Source: Piliocolobus tephrosceles
Lineage: Eukaryota; Chordata; Mammalia; Primates; Cercopithecidae
DNA length: 64,000 nt
Reading direction: 5' to 3'
Assembly: GCF_002776525.5 (NCBI RefSeq)
Contig: NC_045441.1
Location: 128,392,511 to 128,456,510 of the forward strand
The notes beneath the pieces are model-generated. The model was not told the DNA's origin. It worked only from the letters and a program-made list of their open reading frames with translations, and searched no databases. Position numbers and translations under genes: made by a program. This document shows, piece after piece, positions 59,451-64,000 of this stretch (its first letter is position 1; every line of letters begins with the position of its first letter).

Positions 59451-61831
59451 CTAGTTTGAGTCAAAAAATCATTTGAATTTCTTAAAACCATCAATTCTGA
59501 ATCATGCCATGTGAAGATCCCTGGTGACTCTCATCATTAGAACAGAACAGGATAATCAGTTCTTTTCCCTGTAACATTTTATACTAACCAATAAAAATAT
59601 CTGAAGGCCCTTGGCTCCAAGAATATAATATGGAGATTCTTCTGTGTTCTCTTTAGTCTTGATTCCTTGAGGACTGCTGTCAGATCCCTACTTTAAACCC
59701 CCATCTGCACTGACAACTTACATTCATTTCAGTCAGGACCCCTCTTTTATGTTGTATGAATCAGTCAAACATCCTTGTATTTCTGTATAGATAAAGTATG
59801 ATCAGAGAGTTTCTACATGTAAATACTAATCTATTTCTTTTCTAGATCATAACATTGAAAAAGGTGCCCATACTTTATGGTCACCTGTCTTTACCATTTT
59901 TATTACTAAAAACAAACATATAAATTGGTTATTTTTTAGCACAGAGACTTGTGACTCATACTGTATTTTTGCACTTAAAAATCAAATTATGTTATTTTTT
60001 AAAACGGTGAGTCATTGGAAAGGATATCTATAGAGCAACGTGTATTTCTGAAGAGCATTAGCAACATCCAAATGCAAACATAATTAGCACACATGATTAT
60101 ATCCCACTCCTCGGGATTCTTGATTCAGGAAGAGTAAGCTGTTTGTTTTCAACTGTTTTATATTTTAAATTGCCTTCACTGATATATAAACTGTTACTGT
60201 ACATACAAGTTAATCCTCAGTATTCACAAGCAATAACAGTCAGCAGAGTTGTCCTCGGAGATAGCTGTGCTGAGCCTCAGTTGGAGACTGGGAGCAAAGT
60301 GTCAAGCTCATTCAGAGCATCCAGAATAAATGCAAGCAATAATTTCCACTATAAGTCAATTATAATTCTTATATGCTTTTGAGGTCGGAGGGTAAATGAA
60401 ATCATGATTTTAAAACAGCCTGAAGGAAAAGGTTTTGGGAAAGGAAATGAGGCTAATCTGTAGTCGTAAGATTCTGATACTTTGCGGGAATGAGAAGATG
60501 GCGATAGTGCATTCTTTCGTGCCCACCACCCCTCTGATGGATGTTGTTAGCCCAAATTACATTTTTCATATCATGGACATTGAATAGGGTTTATTGAATC
60601 ACGAAGGTAAGGGGAAGAACCGGGCACATATGTGTTGGAATACTGTGGGTTTGACACCTGGTTGAAAACAACTTATTGGACATGATTTTTAACCCAGGAT
60701 ATTTTTTTCCCAAAGCAGATCTAAATTGTTTACTACCCAGGGTTGGAAAGGGCAGGCACCTCTTATCTAGTCTTTCTCCTCTGGTTGCCCTCTCCCACAT
60801 CCCTTTCCACCTATACTTGGTTCAAGACATTTTCTGAAACAAAAATTCTACTGTTATTCAAACTGCCATTGGTTATGAGAACTCTGTGTCCTTTGGGATC
60901 ATCTCTTAGAACTCCAGTGATCTATCATATTTGCTGCTACATTTGTAAAATGAACTTTGCCTGTATTGGTTGACTTTAATCTAATTTACAGTTCTTTATT
61001 TCTAGGATGTTTTGTCCTCTAATTTGACTCATGTATAGAATTAGGATACTTTATTTTAGGAGTGTACCATAAAAGCACACTGGTCCCTATGTTGTTTTTA
61101 ATTATTTAGGTTTGGAATTTCTGTTTGCTTTTTTGTATTTTGTTTTGTTTTTTTAAAGTTGGAAATAGAAGAATGAGAAGAATCTATAATCAGGCCAAAC
61201 TTGAGAACTGTCCTGTGCTTCAGCACTGTAATTCTGCTGACCTAATGTTCTCAAAAGAGGCACTTTTACTTTCTGTTGTGCATGTATGATTGTTGTTGTT
61301 TTGCTTTTGGGGGGACTTTTGTGTTTGTAATAATGAAGCAGAAGAAAAGTGCAGTAGTAGATAAATGACCGATCACAAACATGTTATGCAATTTTATTTT
61401 ATAAAATTTTAAGGGGAAAAGTTTAACTCTTTGTAAATCATTTCTTAGCTCTGGTAAAATGCTTATATTACTCCTCTAAAACATGCTCAATTCAGGCCTT
61501 TGTCTTTGTTAAGTGCCTTTTTTCTTTCTTTTTTCCCCTCTTTTGAAACCGTTGTCAGATTATCTTAAAGTACAGACTGATAAGTCAGGGGATTTAGGAG
61601 GAAGAATCTCACACTTGCCAACGTCATGTCATGCTGTAACCCTCTTCCTTTTCTTTCTATGTATATGGATATATATGTAAGATACATACATTACATATAC
61701 ATAAAACTAGGAGCTGCTGTACCATTGCATCCTTTCCAAATACTCCCCTTTCAATGTTTGCAAAACTTCTGCCTTGTTTATTCCATTGCTTTTAGTTGAT
61801 TAAAGTGGGTGGATTAGAAAAGTATCTTTTC

Positions 61832-62131
61832 GGCCTGGCGCGGTGGCTCACACCTGTAATCCCAGCTCTTTAGGGGGCCGAGGCGGGCGGATCACGATGT
61901 CAGGAGATCGAGACCATCCTGGCTAGCACGGTGAAACCCCGTCTTTACTAAAAATACAAAAAATTACCTGGGCGTGGTGGCAGGCACCTGTAGTCCCAGC
62001 TACTCGGGAGGCTGAGGCAGGAGAATGACGTGAACCCTGGAGGCGGAAGTTGCAGTGAACTGAGATCGTGCCACTGCACTCCAGCCTGGGCGACAGAGCA
62101 AGACTCTGTCTCAAATAAAAAAAAAAAAAAA
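61832..62131 (+). mobile_element. AluY-like in the 3' region
   Basis: Flanks agaaaagtatcttttc at 61816-61831 and agaaaagtagcttttc at 62132-62147 differ at one base, so it is somewhat older than the perfect-flank copies. Confidence 0.92.
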
Positions 62132-62289
62132 AGAAAAGTAGCTTTTCACAAGAGGCCATCTTTGCCCTTTGAATATCTGCTTGTAGAAGTTAACAATAAT
62201 AACACACACACACGTCAGTTACTACAAGTAAAATAAACTTAGTGAATCATTGACTATTCTTAGATATAACCCACTTTTCTTTTTTTTTT

Positions 62290-62702
62290 TATGTTTGTTT
62301 TTATGTTTAATTCCAAACATTTCAGAAACTTATTTTAATTGACAAACTTAAATGATATATACCATCTACAACAGGTTGCTTTGAAACATGTATAGATTGT
62401 GAAATAGCTACGTCAAGCTAGTTGACATTTGCATTACTTCACCTAAGTATAATTTTCTTTGTGGTGAGAACTCTTAAAATCTACCCTCTTCGCAATCTTT
62501 AAAAATTCAGCATTATCATTATCTGTTGTCACCATGTTTTACAATAGAGCTCTTGAACTTACTCCTCCTAACTGAAATCTTGTACCCTTTGGCCAACATA
62601 TTCCCAACCTTCCACCTCCCCCAGCTCCTGGTAACCATCATTCTATTCTCTGTTTCTGTGAGTTCAGCTGTTTTAGATTCCATATAAAAGTGAGATAATG
62701 CA
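62290..62702 (-). mobile_element. L1 fragment (3' end region, antisense)
   Basis: Familiar L1 words occur in order: gaaatagctacgtcaagcta, then tgtcaccatgttttacaata, then ctcctggtaaccatcattct, then agattccatataaaagtgag. Confidence 0.82.
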
Positions 62703-62998
62703 GCCAGGCTCGGTGGCTCATGTCTGTAATCCCAGCAATTTGGGAGGCCGAGGTGGAAATATCACTTGAAGCCAGGAATTTGAGATTGGCCTGGGCAACA
62801 CAGGGAGACTGCATCTCTAGAAAGAATATATATTTTAGTTGGGCGTGGTGTACACACCTGTGTTACCAGACACTCTGAAGGCTGAGGTGGGAGGATCGCT
62901 TGAACCCAAAGGTCAAGGTTGCAGTGAGCTATGATCACACTACTACTGCACTCTGGCTCAGCCAGAGTGAGACAATATCTCTAAAAAAAAAAAAAAAA
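62703..62998 (+). mobile_element. AluJ-like
   Basis: This diverged sense Alu with an A16 tail lies at the end of an L1 fragment. Confidence 0.88.
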
Positions 62999-63602
62999 TG
63001 TGACTTCAAGTACACAGTTACTCACTTGATAGTAAGGGGTGGCATAAATATCAACTGCTCCATCACTAAGTACATTTTGGCTTCTTTCTCATCCGTCCAC
63101 TATAGAAGAAATAGTCAGATAGCCCAGTATGTACAACAGAACTCGCACATGAACCTCTGCAGTGCTTATTTTGCCTCTGTAACTACTGAAAGAAATCTCA
63201 AGTAAGGATCTTCTTAGAAACTTAAAGTAGTACTTAGGAGTACTTAGTACTACCAACACACGCTTTGGGTAAAAGGAAAGTTCTTTACGAAAATGCAAAC
63301 TTTAGGAATTAAATGTTCCCCACAGGGACTAACTTATTCCTGTATAAGTGATTATAGGCAGAAAAACAGAATCTGAATGAACTTCCTTTTTTTCTTAAAC
63401 TTGGAAAACCTAGAAAAGGTAAGAGTGGTATATAGGGGCCAATTAAAATAAAAAGCACAAGGAATAATGAGAGGAAGTCGCTCCTCTCCTCCCAATGAGG
63501 GTATTGTGCTTTGAACAATTCATGAATGGAATTTCAGAAACTCAGCAAAAGAATACATTTAACTGACTTACTCCAAATATATTCTGAATTTCATATTTAC
63601 TA

Positions 63603-63608
63603 AATAAA
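63603..63608 (+). promoter_or_regulatory. Candidate distal polyadenylation signal (AATAAA)
   Basis: This canonical hexamer (taaataaagtgttt) is followed within about 25 bp by a T-rich stretch, a reasonable signal plus downstream-element arrangement. It is one of nine AATAAA sites after the stop. Confidence 0.35.
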
Positions 63609-63632
63609 GTGTTTCCAAATGAACATTTTTTT

Positions 63633-63749
63633 ACATGTTGTTACATGTAAAATTCCTTTTACATGCAAAAACGTGTACATCTTTTAAACATGTTTTTGCA
63701 TGCAAAAATATCTTTTTAAACATGTTATATGTTGTTACATGTGAAAATT
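63633..63749 (+). repeat. Repeat-rich palindromic patch near window end
   Basis: A direct repeat, acatgttgttacatgtaaaa and tatgttgttacatgtgaaaa, lies at 63633 and 63728. Between them is the perfect 16-bp palindrome tttttgcatgcaaaaa at 63693-63708, plus further acatg(c/t) words. Confidence 0.88.
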
Positions 63750-64000
63750 GCACATTAAGAAAATGAAAGGTAGGTGAATTCATCACTCAAGTTTTTAGAT
63801 GCAGGTAGACTTAAACTTCCACATAATCCATGAATATTAAACTGCAAAAACAAAGCACTCTACATAATTTACCTTGCCACAGATGTGAAATAATTGTAAG
63901 CATACATAAATGTTAACAAAATACTTTCAATCAATGCTAAGGGGAGGTATCATTGAATGATGGACCAAAACAAACTAAATGGTATTTTGATGTCTGTGGA

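Larger units (their letters stand above)
57191..64000 (+). other. UBN2: UBN2 3' untranslated region and/or downstream flank
   Basis: No splice-supported gene is seen after the stop. The first 4.6 kb is almost free of interspersed repeats, as expected of a long 3'UTR; UBN2 mRNA is known to have one, but its end cannot be fixed here. AATAAA hexamers lie at 57586, 58838, 58923, 59031, 59217, 59590, 60325, 62232 and 63603. A Pumilio-type tgtaaata sits at 59818-59825. Repeats inside are an Alu at 61832, an L1 fragment at about 62290 and an Alu at 62703. The ten-N gap at 59441 is described separately. Confidence 0.75.

Noticed and set aside
1..64000. tRNA, rRNA, snRNA, microRNA, CRISPR, prophage or operon-like structures, and a new defence or mobile system
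   Set aside because: Nothing with the needed motifs was seen on either strand. The window is an ordinary intron-rich primate gene locus, and no bacterial-type arrangement is present.

Overview
This window is primate nuclear DNA, most likely from an Old World monkey such as a macaque. It is packed with Alu elements, and the youngest carry features I associate with cercopithecid AluY (a 'gatccggccactgcactcc' right arm and 'actagccggg(c/t)gaggtggcggg'). It also holds MIR, L2, old L1, hAT-Charlie and Tigger-like relics. It contains one protein-coding gene, on the + strand: UBN2 (ubinuclein-2), a subunit of the HIRA histone H3.3 chaperone complex. I found no second gene, no RNA gene, no CRISPR array and no prokaryotic or newly acquired system.

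Layout: 1-10783 is the 3' part of an intron; the 5' end of the gene, about 205 codons by comparison with the remembered 1347-residue human protein, lies upstream. Fifteen coding exons follow (10784-10885, 17452-17589, 18247-18350, 20234-20723, 24241-24311, 27298-27427, 29729-29847, 30691-30804, 31324-31467, 33804-33854, 37342-37384, 41349-42899, 52327-52555, 52974-53066, 57141-57190). They splice at GT-AG junctions into one uninterrupted frame of 1142 codons plus a TGA stop at 57188-57190. From 57191 to the window end is 3'UTR and/or downstream flank with several AATAAA signals and few repeats until about 61.8 kb. The next gene is not reached.

Protein layout (w = residue number within the window-encoded part): Hpc2-related/HRD domain (w1 to about w65), a basic nuclear-localisation-like segment (about w91-113), an acidic and lysine-rich linker (w116-278), the conserved ubinuclein middle domain (about w255-470), and a long Ser/Pro/Thr-rich disordered tail with SPKP repeats (w503 onward).

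The points most worth a second look are: a 74-bp degenerate copy of UBN2 coding sequence in the intron just after its source exon; a 10-N gap flanked by identical 47-bp sequences, which looks like a false duplication; a 33-bp micro-Alu with target-site duplications; inverted Alus bracketing exons 6-7; a (TATG)n microsatellite grown from an Alu tail 43 bp from a splice donor; and an ~19-bp tandem triplication in an L1 fragment. Repeat family names come from recognition, not from a RepeatMasker run.
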